DNA from: Melastoma dodecandrum
Taxonomy: Eukaryota > Streptophyta > Magnoliopsida > Myrtales > Melastomataceae
Length of the DNA stretch: 64,000 bases
NCBI GenBank assembly: GCA_029817715.1
Contig: JARUPY010000018.1
Location: forward strand, 82,099-146,098
Direction of reading: 5' to 3'
Part shown: positions 20,261 through 32,655 of the stretch, one piece after another
Position numbering within the stretch: position 1 is the stretch's first letter
How the letters are laid out: every line of letters starts with the position of its first letter
The notes under the pieces: generated by a model
Told to the model about the DNA's origin: nothing
Databases searched by the model: none
Seen by the model: only the letters and a program-made list of their open reading frames with translations
Program-made: the position numbers and the translations under genes

Positions 20261-20336
20261 GAGTCATCATGCCGGCGGCGGCCATGACTCGGATACAGCC
20301 AATCATATCGACACTACTCGGAAACAAGAAACCACT

Positions 20337-20466
20337 AATGGTGTGTTTGTTAGTGGAACGATGTAAGAAATGGAATGAAATGTTCATTTCATGGAACGAG
20401 ATTCATTCCATCACATTCATTTTGAATGGAATGACTATTCCTTCCTCCATTCCATTCCACAACCAA
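20337..20466. repeat. MITE-like GGAATG/CATTCC inverted-repeat element
   Basis: Starts GGTGTGTTTGTTAGTGGAA and contains repeated GGAATG on one arm and CATTCC on the other, so it can fold on itself. This resembles small non-autonomous DNA elements common in plants. Shorter versions lie in units 2-4 (near 23950, 27716 and 31480). Terminal repeats and target duplication were not resolved. Confidence 0.4.
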
Positions 20467-21363
20467 CAGTTTTTTGAAATGCAGCCACTACCTTTGTAGT
20501 TTAAATACACTAATCTTAGTGGCCGTGATATATATACAAGGGGTTTGTTGGGGGGGCATTGAGAGCCACGATGATTGATTCAATTTTATTATTTAGCTAT
20601 AAAAAGCTTTTTCACATTAACATTATATTTTATCAAAATGATATTGTGAATACAAATATTTTGTCGTCCATTTTGACTGAATTTCCTCTGTGATAAATAA
20701 AATTGTAACTATAAAGATCTATTGTTTTATAGGCATATCATCGGATATTTCTGAGTGGGATAAATTAATTTCGAATTAGCCTTATGATAAAATATGGATC
20801 ATAATTAATATCGGAAGCAACTAAATTAAACATTAAGAATTAAAATAATATATAAATAAATAAATAATCAATTATAAGAAAATTACCTTGATTCTCTTGA
20901 CAGAGACAAATTTAAAAAAAATATATTAATTTGTTTTTTTATCATCATACAATTATTTGATTTTCTTGCCTAATATCTCGTTACTATATATTTTATTTTA
21001 AGTGACTCAAATAATTTTATAAAAAGATTGATTATTTTTTATTAAATTTTGCTTAAAATTAAGTCGTATATTTTTCCACAAAAATCTATATTGTTTACCA
21101 TAATGAATAAGAATAAATTTAATACAATTTGGATGTTTCTTTAATATGTAATGATATTAATGGAGCAATCGAGACAAAAAAAAAATAAAAGAAACTAATT
21201 TAATCGTGACGAATAAATACAAATTTGTCATGAGATGTAAATCGACCTTAAAAAAAATCTTATTGCAGCTTTAATCATCGGAGATATCTCTTGTTTCGGC
21301 AAGAAAAGATAAACGAACCATATCAAATTCATACGAACGCCTCAAGGGCTGGTGGGTTGATAC

Positions 21364-21810
21364 TCAGTTGAATGTTTTTGCACCATCTTCCCAATGATAA
21401 CAGACACTTTCAGAGGCGGATTTCCATCGGCAAGGACCGGCCTGGGATATCGTCCAGTTGCATTTTAAGCAATCATAGTCATCCCTCGACTGGACATAGA
21501 TAGGGAACTTGTGGACCTCGTCATTCCACTTGAAGGTGCACACGAACCGCGTGCGCCCGAAGAAGTCCAACCCGAAGGAGAACTCCCAGGAGAATTTCGG
21601 CGGGAGGTCTTGTTCCCCGAGGTCGTCGTCCTTTGACCTGCAATGGACCGTCAAGGTCGGTCCCAGGTCTAGTTCATTGTAGATGTAAACGTAAGTCCTG
21701 TCGGGATCCGACCGCTTGATGGGAACCGCGACGGGGTTCCTTGGCAAGAAGGAAGTCAAGACGACAATTGCCAGCGTAAACCGTAGCTTGATCATCGACG
21801 ATGAGCCCAT
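21364..21810 (-). CDS. S-protein homologue (plant self-incompatibility S1 family), 148 aa, unit 1
   Basis: Intronless frame from ATG 21810. N-terminal signal peptide about 1-28 (IKLRFTLAIVVLTSFLP core), then the S1 fold with YVYIYNEL, LTVHCRSKDDDLG and FSWEFSFGLDFFG. Six cysteines lie at 57, 91, 114, 117, 127 and 137, and there is an N-glycosylation site NWT at 118-120. The size is normal for secreted S-protein homologues. Founding members act in poppy pollen self-incompatibility; most homologues have unknown extracellular roles. This copy has Ala at residue 28 where the others have Gly. A TATATAAA box lies at 21870-21863, about 55 bp before the ATG. Confidence 0.9.
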   Translation of the reverse strand: MGSSSMIKLRFTLAIVVLTSFLPRNPVAVPIKRSDPDRTYVYIYNELDLGPTLTVHCRSKDDDLGEQDLPPKFSWEFSFGLDFFGRTRFVCTFKWNDEVHKFPIYVQSRDDYDCLKCNWTISQAGPCRWKSASESVCYHWEDGAKTFN

Positions 21811-21864
21811 TTTTCTCCTCTAATGAATGAGATGCGGTTGCTGCTGCGGTCATCAAACGCTGTT

Positions 21865-22085
21865 TATATATGGTGAATTTAAGTAAATATTTCAAATATG
21901 TTTATGAAAATTCACCATATATGTTTATATTTTAAATATATTTGAAGAATTTAAGTAAATATTTCAAATATGTTTATGAAAATTCACCATATATGTTTAT
22001 ATTTCAAATATATTTGAAAATTCACCATATTTGTTTATATTTCAAATATATTTGAAAATTCACCATATTTGTTTATATAATACTT
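21865..22085. repeat. TTCACCATAT minisatellite upstream of S-protein gene 1
   Basis: Repeats of about 38 bp built from TTCACCATATATGTTTATAT and TTCAAATATATTTGAA. The second block is palindromic. It starts at the TATA box of the S-protein gene and extends upstream. Equivalent tracts lie at about 25630-25850, 29397-29612 and 33160-33373 with different repeat numbers and order. Confidence 0.8.
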
Positions 22086-22229
22086 TCCTAATTATTCTCG
22101 TCCGGCACGTTACATGAAAAACTTAAGTAAATACTCAGATATGGTGAATTTAGATTTGTGTAATAAATGAAATAGATTTGACTTCATCTCGTATTTTATC
22201 TCCATCCTTTTAATTGATAAAATATTACA

Positions 22230-22735
22230 GTGTATTCCTTGAATGGGTTTCAATTAAAGTTGGAGAATGGAATTATCAAGGTGTTACACATGAAGACAGC
22301 ATTCCAGCTTGCGGATATCTTCACCAAGGCGCTGCACCCAAGTAGATTGAACTTTCTATTAGACAAGATGGGAATGAGAAATATATATGATTCCCATCTT
22401 AAGGGTGAGCGTGAACAAAGTAGTCTCTCTGCATTTTGTTTACAGCTCCGTGAAGAAGCTGGGGGTGATGGAGATGGATCAAGGGAGTAGAGAAGATGGA
22501 GGCCCGGGATGGATGCCCCTTGATGAGAATTAAGGGAGCCCGTATAGAGGAAGGTAAAAGGGCAACAAAGTAATTTCGATGTAAAAAAAAGTTGTTGGTT
22601 GTTTTTGTTTTATAGCGTGCGTTGTACAGAAACAGTTATACACAGAAATTGAGAGAAATGAGAAACAGATTCACGTCGCCTGGGTTTGTTGGGGGAGTCA
22701 CCTCGGTTACTGGTATTTTCCTTCGTCTTCATCGT
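22230..22735 (+). mobile_element. Ty1/copia 3'-end fragment, unit 1
   Basis: Encodes the last part of a copia polyprotein (HMKTAFQLADIFTKAL, then LLDKMGMRNIYDSHL), the conserved end of the RNase H region. A purine-rich tract (best preserved in unit 3 as GAGGGGGAGCG near 29930) follows, then about 300 bp that may be the start of an LTR. Everything upstream is missing. Comparison with unit 4, which reads straight through (around 33529), shows it as an insertion of roughly 500 bp. Confidence 0.75.
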
Positions 22736-23156
22736 TAAACTTTCATGCTCTATTTGGATTTGCGTGATAAATGACATAGATTTAATTTAGTAGAAACCCT
22801 TATAAAAAAAACATTAAGTATTACAGTTATCTGTAATATTTAATCATATCACACCTCAACGAGATTAACTATTTTTAAATAATTAATTTTAACATGTAAA
22901 ATTTCCCCTGCAATTATATATCACTCAATCTGAAGACGGCTGGGGGTGGGGGGCAGGGATAAGACAGGAAGAGGGTGGAGGGTGACCGAGCCATTATTTG
23001 CTGGAGGTCACCCACGTCGGTCCACCGAACATTGTGTCATATGGCACCGCGCCTTATGGATGCAGGGCAGAGCTTGAGTCTCATACGGCCGTGCCACCGT
23101 GATCGGCAGGGTGAATCCGTCCGTCATCACAGTAGCCAGGTGATTCGAGGGTGAAG

Positions 23157-23730
23157 ATTGCATTAATATCCTAACATATAAAGAAAGGACAATTGATCGC
23201 ATATGCATAACATTTTCTGGCTCAGGCTCCTAATCATGAGGAAAGGATCGCATGGCCATAGCATTTTCTGCACACCCACTAATCAACCATAAGATTGATC
23301 AATCACCTCTCCAGCTAAATTTTGTAAAGCACTACCCAAACCTACAGAACAGTCATATGCAATTGAGTCCATCCTTCCATTTCCACAGGACACGGAAGAA
23401 GCTCTCGAGAGAGAATCCCGTGAACCACTCATCAATCCTCAATCTTGACAGTATCCAAACCTCAACCCCCCCCAAAAAAGAAACAATAATCAAACATATA
23501 AGCATCCGCTCCTTCCAAGATTACTAAGCAGGAATTCGAGATAGCCAACCAATTATAATACACAAGAAAGAAAACACAGAAAAGGCCAAAGGGACGGACA
23601 ACCAAACCTCCGGAGTGGACTTGGACTGCTTTTGGGACATGTCCAACTTCGACTTCTCCAAAGTGACCGCCCCAAATGCTCCATACTTGCCCCTCCACCC
23701 TTCATCACCGGTCCCGAGCCGGGCTCCGCA
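23157..23730 (-). pseudogene. RETICULATA-related exon 1/intron 1 fragment, unit 1
   Basis: Closely matches 36855-37437 of the intact gene: the last part of exon 1 (minus strand, EPGSGPVMKGGG onward) plus the first part of intron 1. The following KYGAFGAVTLEKSK stretch is frameshifted by loss of a base (AGTATGG after GGGGC), so even the exon piece is damaged. No other exons are present. It is joined at GTGAAG|ATTGC on one side and CTCCGCAA|TGAGACC on the other. Confidence 0.85.
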
Positions 23731-25128
23731 ATGAGACCACTCAAACGAAAAAGGCCGAGAATGACAAAGGCAGCAAAAAGTAATGAGAGCCGAGAGGAAG
23801 AGGCATGAAAGGACACCCGGTCAGAAGGCAAAAGAAAAGGCATTGTCCTGCTGGATGGACCAGGAGGGCGGAGTCATCATGCTGGCGGCAATGACTCGGA
23901 TACAGCCAATCATATCGACACTACTCGGAAACAAGAAACCACTAATGGTGTGTTTGTTAGTGGAACGATGTAAGAAATGGAATGAAATGTTCATTTTGAA
24001 TGGAATTGACTATTCCTTCCTCCATTCCATTTTTATGTTTCCTATAGAGAGAGAGCTGTAAAATTCACCGTTAGGAAGTTGCTGGATTTTCTTTTTCTTT
24101 TTGTCTACTGTTGTTTGGTGAACTAGTGACTTAGCTGTTCAAGTTGCTATAATAATCATTCCCTTGCTAAATCTTGGATTGTGATCACTTAGAAAAATAA
24201 GAAATTTCGCATACAGAACCACAACCAACAGTTTTTTGAAATGCAGCCACTACCTTTGTAAGTTTAAATACACTAATCTTAGTGGCCGTGATATATATAC
24301 AAGGGGTTTGTTGGGGGGGCATTGAAAGCCACCATGACTGATTCAATTTTATTATTTAGCTATAAAAAGCTTTTTCACATTAACACTATATTTTATCAAA
24401 ATGAAATTGTGAATACAAATATTTTGTCGTCCATTTTGACTAAATTTCCTCTGTGATAAATAAAATTGTAACCATAAAGATCTATTGTTTTATAGGCATA
24501 TCATCGGATATTTCCGAGTGGGATAAATTAATTTTGAATTAGCCTTATGATAAAATATGGATCATAATTAATATCGGAAGCAACTAAATTAAACATTAAG
24601 AATTAAAATAATATATAAATAAATAAATAATCAATTACAAGAAAATTACCTTGATTCTCTTGACAGAGACAAATTAAAAAAATATATATTAATTTGTTTT
24701 TTTGTCATCATACCATTATTTGATTTTCTTGCCTAATATCTCGTTACTATATATTTTATTTTAAGTGACTCAAATAATTATATAAAAAGATTGATTATTT
24801 TTTATTAAATTTTGCTTAAAATTAAGTCGTATATTTTTCCACAAAAATCTATATTGTTTACCATAATGAATAAGAATAAATTTAATACAATTTGGATCTT
24901 TCTTTAATATGTAATGATATTAATGGAGCAATCGAGACAAAAAAAAAAAATAAAAGAAACTAATTTAATCGTGACGAATAAATACAAATTTGTCATGAGA
25001 TGTAAATCGACCTTAAAAAAAATCTTATTGCAGCTTTAATCATCGGAGATCTCTCTTGTTTCGGCAAGAAAAGATAAACGAACCATATCAAATTCATACG
25101 AACGCCTCAAGGGCTGGTGGGTTGATAC

Positions 25129-25575
25129 TCAGTTGAATGTTTTTGCACCATCTTCCCAATGATAACAGACACTTTCAGAGGCGGATTTCCATCGGCAAGG
25201 ACCGGCCTGGGATATCGTCCAGTTGCATTTTAAGCAATCATAGTCATCCCTCGACTGGACATAGATAGGGAACTTGTGGACCTCGTCATTCCACTTGAAG
25301 GTGCACACGAACCGCGTGCGCCCGAAGAAGTCCAACCCGAAGGAGAACTCCCAGGAGAATTTCGGCGGGAGGTCTTGTTCCCCGAGGTCGTCGTCCTTCG
25401 ACCTGCAATGGACCGTCAAGGTCGGTCCCAGGTCTAGTTCATTGTAGATGTAAACGTAAGTCCTGTCGGGATCCGACCGCTTGATGGGAACCCCGACGGG
25501 GTTCCTTGGCAAGAAGGAAGTCAAGACGACAATTGCCAGCGTAAACCGTAGCTTGATCATCGACGATGAGCCCAT
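25129..25575 (-). CDS. S-protein homologue, 148 aa, unit 2
   Basis: Same length and domains as the unit 1 gene (signal peptide, S1 domain, six Cys, NWT site), differing at residue 28 (Gly). The upstream TATATAAA and minisatellite are conserved. Intact and presumably functional or very recently duplicated. Confidence 0.9.
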   Translation of the reverse strand: MGSSSMIKLRFTLAIVVLTSFLPRNPVGVPIKRSDPDRTYVYIYNELDLGPTLTVHCRSKDDDLGEQDLPPKFSWEFSFGLDFFGRTRFVCTFKWNDEVHKFPIYVQSRDDYDCLKCNWTISQAGPCRWKSASESVCYHWEDGAKTFN

Positions 25576-25626
25576 TTTTCTCCTCTAATGAATGAGATGC
25601 GGTTGCTGCTGCGGTCATCAAACGCT

Positions 25627-25852
25627 GTTTATATATGGTGAATTTAAGTAAATATTTCAAATATGTTTATGAAAATTCACCATATATGTTTATATTTTAA
25701 ATATATTTGAAGAATTTAAGTAAATATTTCAAATATGTTTATGAAAATTCACCATATATGTTTATATTTCAAATATGTTTATGAAAATTCACCATATATG
25801 TTTATATTTCAAATATATTTGAAAATTCACCATATTTGTTTATATAATACTT
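25627..25852. repeat. TTCACCATAT minisatellite upstream of S-protein gene 2
   Basis: As in unit 1, but one repeat is replaced by another TTCAAATATGTTTATGAAAA-type repeat, so the copies have rearranged internally. Confidence 0.75.
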
Positions 25853-25996
25853 TCCTGATTATTCTCGTCAGGCACGTTCCATGAAAAACTTAAGTAAATA
25901 CTCAGATATGGTGAATTTAGATTTGTGTAATAAATGAAATAAATTTGACTTCATCTCGTATTTTATCTCCATCCTTTTAATTGATAAAATATTACA

Positions 25997-26503
25997 GTGT
26001 ATTCCTTGAATGGGTTTCAATTAAAGTTGGAGAATGGAATTATCAAGGTATTACACATGAAGACAGCATTCCAGCTTGCGGATATCTTCACCAAGGCGCT
26101 GCACCCAAGTAGATTGAACTTTCTATTAGACAAGATGGGAATGAGAAATATATATGATTCCCATCTTAAGGGTGAGCGTGAACAAAGTAGTCTCTCTGCA
26201 TTTTGTTTACAGCTCCGTGAAGAAGCTGGAGGTGATGGAGATGGATCAAGGGAGTAGAGAAGATGGAGGCCCGGGATGGATGGCCCTTGATGAGAATTAA
26301 GGGAGCCCGTATAGAAGAAGGTAAAAGGGCAACAAAGTAATTTCGATGTAAAAAAAAGTTGTTGGTTGGTTTTGTTTTATAGCGTGCGTTGTACAGAAAC
26401 AGTTATACACAGAAATTGAGAGAAATGAGAAACAGATTCACGTCGCCTGGGTTTGTTGGGGGAGTCACCTCGGTTACTGGTATTTTCCTTCGTCTTCATC
26501 GTT
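25997..26503 (+). mobile_element. Ty1/copia 3'-end fragment, unit 2
   Basis: Near-identical to the unit 1 fragment, with the same ends. Its frame ends at 26257. Confidence 0.75.
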
Positions 26504-26923
26504 AAACTTTCATGCTCTATTTGGATTTGCGTGATAAATGACATAGATTTAATTTAGTAGAAACCCTTATAAAAAAAACATTAAGTATTACAGTTATCTG
26601 TAATATTTAATCATATCACACCTCAACGAGATTAACTATTTTTAAATAATTAATTTTAACATGTAAAATTTCCCCTGCAATTATATATCACTCAATCTGA
26701 AGACGGCTGGGGGTGGGGGGCAGGGATAAGACAGGAAGAGGGTGGAGGGTGACCGAGCCATTATTTGCTGGAGGTCACCCACGTCGGTCCACCGAACATT
26801 GTGTCATATGGCACCGCGCCTTATGGATGCAGGGCAGAGCTTGAGTCTCATTAGGCCGTGCCACCGTGATCGGCAGGGTGAATCCGTCCGTCATCACAGT
26901 AGCCAGGTGATTCGAGGGTGAAG

Positions 26924-27496
26924 ATTGCATTAATATCCTAACATATAAAGAAAGGACAATTGATCGCATATGCATAACATTTTCTGGCTCAGGCTCCTAA
27001 TCATGAGGAAAGGATCCCATGGCCATAGCATTTTCTGCACACCCACTAATCAACCATAAGATTGATCAATCACCTCTCCAGCTAAATTTTGTAAAGCACT
27101 ACCCAAACCTACAGAACAGTCATATGCAATTGAGTCCATCCTTCCATTTCCACAGGACACGGAAGAAGCTCTCGAGAGAGAATCCCGTGAACCACTCATC
27201 AATCCTCAATCTTGACAGTATCCAAACCTCAACCCCCCCAAAAAAGAAACAATAATCAAACATATAAGCATCCGCTCCTTCCAAGATTACTAAGCAGGAA
27301 TTCAAGATAGCCAACCAATTATAATACACAAGAAAGAAAACACAGAAAAGGCCAAAGGGACGGACAACCAAACCTCCGGAGTGGACTTGGACTGCTTTTG
27401 GGACATGTCCAACTTCGACTTCTCCAAAGTGACCGCCCCAAATGCTCCATACTTGCCCCTCCACCCTTCATCACCGGTCCCGAGCCGGGCTCCGCA
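26924..27496 (-). pseudogene. RETICULATA-related exon 1/intron 1 fragment, unit 2
   Basis: Same fragment and junctions as in unit 1, with minor substitutions. Confidence 0.85.
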
Positions 27497-28892
27497 ATGA
27501 GACCACTCAAACGAAAAAGGCCGAGAATGACAAAGGCAGCAAAAAGTAATGAGAGCCGAGAGGAAGAGGCATGAAAGGACACCCGGTCAGAAGGCAAAAG
27601 AAAAGGCATTGTCCTGCTGGATGGACCAGGAGGGCGGAGTCATCATGCTGGCGGCAATGACTCGGATACAGCCAATCATATCGACACTACTCGGAAACAA
27701 GAAACCACTAATGGTGTGTTTGTTAGTGGAACGATGTAAGAAATGGAATGAAATGTTCATTTTGAATGGAATTGACTATTCCTTCCTCCATTCCATTTTT
27801 ATGTTTCCTATAGAGAGAGAGCTGTAAAATTCACCGTTAGGAAGTTGCTGGATTTTCTTTTTCTTTTTGTCTACTGTTGTTTGGTGAACTAGTGACTTAG
27901 CTGTTCAAGTTGCTATAATAATCATTCCCTTGCTAAATCTTGGATTGTGATCACTTAGAAAAATAAGAAATTTCGCATACAGAACCACAACCAACAGTTT
28001 TTTGAAATGCAGCCACTACCTTTGTAAGTTTAAATACACTAATCTTAGTGGCCGTGATATATATACAAGGGGTTTGTTGGGGGGGCATTGAAAGCCACCA
28101 TGACTGATTCAATTTTATTATTTAGCTATAAAAAGCTTTTTCACATTAACACTATATTTTATCAAAATGAAATTGTGAATACAAATATTTTGTCGTCCAT
28201 TTTGACTAAATTTCCTCTGTGATAAATAAAATTGTAACCATAAAGATCTATTGTTTTATAGGCATATCATCGGATATTTCCGAGTGGGATAAATTAATTT
28301 TGAATTAGCCTTATGATAAAATATGGATCATAATTAATATCGGAAGCAACTAAATTAAACATTAAGAATTAAAATAATATATAAATAAATAAATAATCAA
28401 TTACAAGAAAATTACCTTGATTCTCTTGACAGAGACAAATTAAAAAAATATATATTAATTTGTTTTTTTGTCATCGTACCATTATTTGATTTTCTTGCCT
28501 AATATCTCGTTACTATATATTTTATTTTAAGTGACTCAAATAATTTTATAAAAAGATTGATTTTTTTTTTATTAAATTTTGCTTAAAATTAAGTCGTATA
28601 TTTTTCCACAAAAATCTATATTGTTTACCATAATGAATAAGAATAAATTTAATACAATTTGGATGTTTCTTTAATATGTAATGATATTAATGGAGCAATC
28701 GAGACAAAAAAAAATAAAAGAAACTAATTTAATCGTGACGAATAAATACAAACTTGTCATGAGATGTAAATCGACCTTAAAAAAAATCTTATTGCAGCTT
28801 TAATCATCGGAGATATCTCTTGTTTCGGCAAGAAAAGATAAACGAACCATATCAAATTCATACGAACGCCTCAAGGGCTGGTGGGTTGATAC

Positions 28893-29339
28893 TCAGTTGA
28901 ATGTTTTTGCACCATCTTCCCAATGATAACAGACACTTTCAGAGGCGGATTTCCATCGGCAAGGACCGGCCTGGGATATCGTCCAGTTGCATTTTAAGCA
29001 ATCATAGTCATCCCTCGACTGGACATAGATAGGGAACTTGTGGACCTCGTCATTCCACTTGAAGGTGCACACGAACCGCGTGCGCCCGAAGAAGTCCAAC
29101 CCGAAGGAGAACTCCCAGGAGAATTTCGGCGGGAGGTCTTGTTCCCCGAGGTCGTCGTCCTTTGACCTGCAATGGACCGTCAAGGTCGGTCCCAGGTCTA
29201 GTTCATTGTAGATGTAAACGTAAGTCCTGTCGGGATCCGACCGCTTGATGGGAACCCCGACGGGGTTCCTTGGCAAGAAGGAAGTCAAGACGACAATTGC
29301 CAACGTAAACCGTAGCTTGATCATCGACGATGAGCCCAT
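28893..29339 (-). CDS. S-protein homologue, 148 aa, unit 3
   Basis: Protein identical to the unit 2 product by inspection, differing only silently. Signal peptide, S1 domain and six Cys are retained. Confidence 0.9.
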   Translation of the reverse strand: MGSSSMIKLRFTLAIVVLTSFLPRNPVGVPIKRSDPDRTYVYIYNELDLGPTLTVHCRSKDDDLGEQDLPPKFSWEFSFGLDFFGRTRFVCTFKWNDEVHKFPIYVQSRDDYDCLKCNWTISQAGPCRWKSASESVCYHWEDGAKTFN

Positions 29340-29393
29340 TTTTCTCCTCTAATGAATGAGATGCGGTTGCTGCTGCGGTCATCAAACGCTGTT

Positions 29394-29612
29394 TATATAT
29401 GGTGAATTTAAGTAAATATTTCAAATATGTTTATGAAAATTCACCATATATGTTTATATTTTAAATATATTTGAAGAATTTAAGTAAATATTTCAAATAT
29501 GTTTATGAAAATTCACCATATATGTTTATATTTCAAATATATTTGAAAATTCACCATATATGTTTATATTTCAAATATATTTGAAAATTCACCATATTTG
29601 TTTATATAACAC
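29394..29612. repeat. TTCACCATAT minisatellite upstream of S-protein gene 3
   Basis: Same repeat types as in unit 1, with one more TTCACCATATATG version. It begins at the TATA box. Confidence 0.75.
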
Positions 29613-29758
29613 TTTCCTAATTATTCTCGTCAGGCACGTTCCATGAAAAACTTAAGTAAATACTCAGATATGGTGAATTTAGATTTGTGTAATAAATGAA
29701 ATAGATTTGACTTCATCTCGTATTTTATCTCCATCCTTTTAATTGATAAAATATTACA

Positions 29759-30270
29759 GTGTATTCCTTGAATGGGTTTCAATTAAAGTTGGAGAATGGA
29801 ATTATCAAGGTGTTACACATGAAGACAGCATTCCAGCTTGCGGATATCTTCACCAAGGCGCTGCACCCAAGTAGATTGAACTTTCTATTAGACAAGATGG
29901 GAATGAGAAATATATATGATTCCCATCTTGAGGGGGAGCGTGAACAAAGTAGTCTCTCTGCATTTTGTTTACAGCTCCGTGAAGAAGCACTGGAGGTGAT
30001 GGAGATGGATCAAGGGAGTAGAGAAGATGGAGGCCCGGGATGGATGCCCCTTGATGAGAATTAAGGGAGCCCGTATAGAGGAAGGTAAAAGGGCAACAAA
30101 GTAATTTCGATGTAAAAAAAAGTTGTTGGTTGTTTTTGTTTTATAGCGTGCGTTGTACAGAAACAGTGATACACAGAAATTGAGAGAAATGAGAAACAGA
30201 TTCACGTCGCCTGGGTTTGTTGGGGGAGTCACCTCGGTTACTGGTATTTTCCTTCGTCTTCATCGTTAAA
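29759..30270 (+). mobile_element. Ty1/copia 3'-end fragment, unit 3
   Basis: Keeps the more canonical purine tract CTTGAGGGGGAGCG after the RNase H end and has a small insertion (GAAGCACTGGAGG) relative to units 1-2, extending the frame to 30064. Confidence 0.75.
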
Positions 30271-30687
30271 CTTTCATGCTCTATTTGGATTTGCGTGATA
30301 AATGACATAGATTTAATTTAGTAGAAACCCTTATAAAAAAAACATTAAGTATTACAGTTATCTGTAATATTTAATCATATCACACCTCAACGAGATTAAC
30401 TATTTTTAAATAATTAATTTTAACATGTAAAATTTCCCCTGCAATTATATATCACTCAATCTGAAGACGGCTGGGGGTGGGGGGCAGGGATAAGACAGGA
30501 AGAGGGTGGAGGGTGACCGAGCCATTATTTGCTGGAGGTCACCCACGTCGGTCCACCGAACATTGTGTCATATGGCACCGCGCCTTATGGATGCAGGGCA
30601 GAGCTTGAGTCTCATTAGGCCGTGCCACCGTGATCGGCAGGGTGAATCCGTCCGTCATCACAGTAGCCAGGTGATTCGAGGGTGAAG

Positions 30688-31260
30688 ATTGCATTAATAT
30701 CCTAACATATAAAGAAAGGACAATTGATCGCATATGCATAACATTTTCTGGCTCAGGCTCCTAATCATGAGGAAAGGATCGCATGGCCATAGCATTTTCT
30801 GCACACCCACTAATCAACCATAAGATTGATCAATCACCTCTCCAGCTAAATTTTGTAAAGAACTACCCAAACCTACAGAACAGTCATATGCAATTGAGTC
30901 CATCCTTCCATTTCCACAGGACACGGAAGAAGCTCTCGAGAGAGAATCCCGTGAACCACTCATCAATCCTCAATCTTGACAGTATCCAAACCTCAACCCC
31001 CCCAAAAAAGAAACAATAATCAAACATATAAGCATCCGCTCCTTCCAAGATTACTAAGCAGGAATTCGAGATAGCCAACCAATTATAATACACAAGAAAG
31101 AAAACACAGAAAAGGCCAAAGGGACGGACAACCAAACCTCCGGAGTGGACTTGGACTGCTTTTGGGACATGTCCAACTTCGACTTCTCCAAAGTGACCGC
31201 CCCAAATGCTCCATACTTGCCCCTCCACCCTTCATCACCGGTCCCGAGCCGGGCTCCGCA
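30688..31260 (-). pseudogene. RETICULATA-related exon 1/intron 1 fragment, unit 3
   Basis: Same fragment and junctions as in units 1 and 2. Confidence 0.85.
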
Positions 31261-32655
31261 ATGAGACCACTCAAACGAAAAAGGCCGAGAATGACAAAGG
31301 CAGCAGAAAGTAATGAGAGCCGAGAGGAAGAGGCATGAAAGGACACCCGGTCAGAAGGCAAAAGAAAAGGCATTGTCCTGCTGGAAGGACCAGGAGGGCG
31401 GAGTCATCATGCTGGCGGCAATGACTCGGATACAGCCAATCATATCGAAACTACTCGGAAACAAGAAACCACTAATGGTGTGTTTGTTAGTGGAACGATG
31501 TAAGAAATGGAATGAAATGTTCATTTTGAATGGAATCGACTATTCCTTCCTCCATTCCATTTTTATGTTTCCTATAGAGAGAGAGCTGTAAAATTCACCG
31601 TTAGGAAGTTGCTGGATTTTCTTTTTCTTTGTGTCTACTGTTGTTTGGTGAACTAGTGACTTAGCTGTTCAAGTTGCTATAATAATCATTCCCTTGCTAA
31701 ATCTTGGATTGTGATCACTTAGAAAAATAAGAAATTTCGCATACAGAACCACAACCAACAGTTTTTTGAAATGCAGCCACTACCTTTGTAAGTTTAAATA
31801 CACTAATCTTAGTGGCCGTGATATATATACAAGGGGTTTGTTGGGGGGGCATTGAAAGCCACCATGACTGATTCAATTTTATTATTTAGCTATAAAAAGC
31901 TTTTACACATTAACACTATATTTTATCAAAATGAAATTGTGAATACAAATATTTTGTCGTCCATTTTGACTAAATTTCCTCTGTGATAAATAAAATTGTA
32001 ACCATAAAGATCTATTGTTTTATAGGCATATCATCGGATATTTCCGAGTGGGATAAATTAATTTCGAATTAGCCTTATGATAAAATATGGATCATAATTA
32101 ATATCGGAAGCAACTAAATTAAACATTAAGAATTAAAATAATATATAAATAAATAAATAATCAATTACAAGAAAATTACCTTGATTCTCTTGACAGAGAC
32201 AAATTAAAAAAATATATATTAATTTGTTTTTTTGTCATCGTACCATTATTTGATTTTCTTGCCTAATATCTCGTTACTATATATTTTATTTTAAGTGACT
32301 CAAATAATTTTATAAAAAGATTGATTATTTTTTATTAAATTTTGCTTAAAATTAAGTCGTATATTTTTCCACAAAAATCTATATTGTTTACCATAATGAA
32401 TAAGAATAAATTTAATACAATTTGGATGTTTCTTTAATATGTAATGATATTAATGGAGCAATCGAGACAAAAAAAAATAAAAGAAACTAATTTAATCGTG
32501 ACGAATAAATACAAACTTGTCATGAGATGTAAATCGACCTTAAAAAAAATCTTATTGCAGCTTTAATCATCGGAGATATCTCTTGTTTCGGCAAGAAAAG
32601 ATAAACGAACCATATCAAATTCATACGAACGCCTCAAGGGCTGGTGGGTTGATAC

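Noticed and set aside
23252..23527. Plus-strand frame starting MAIAFSAHPLINHK in the array units
   Set aside because: It lies antisense within intron 1 of the RETICULATA-related fragment, and the same stretch in the intact gene (36950) is plainly intronic.
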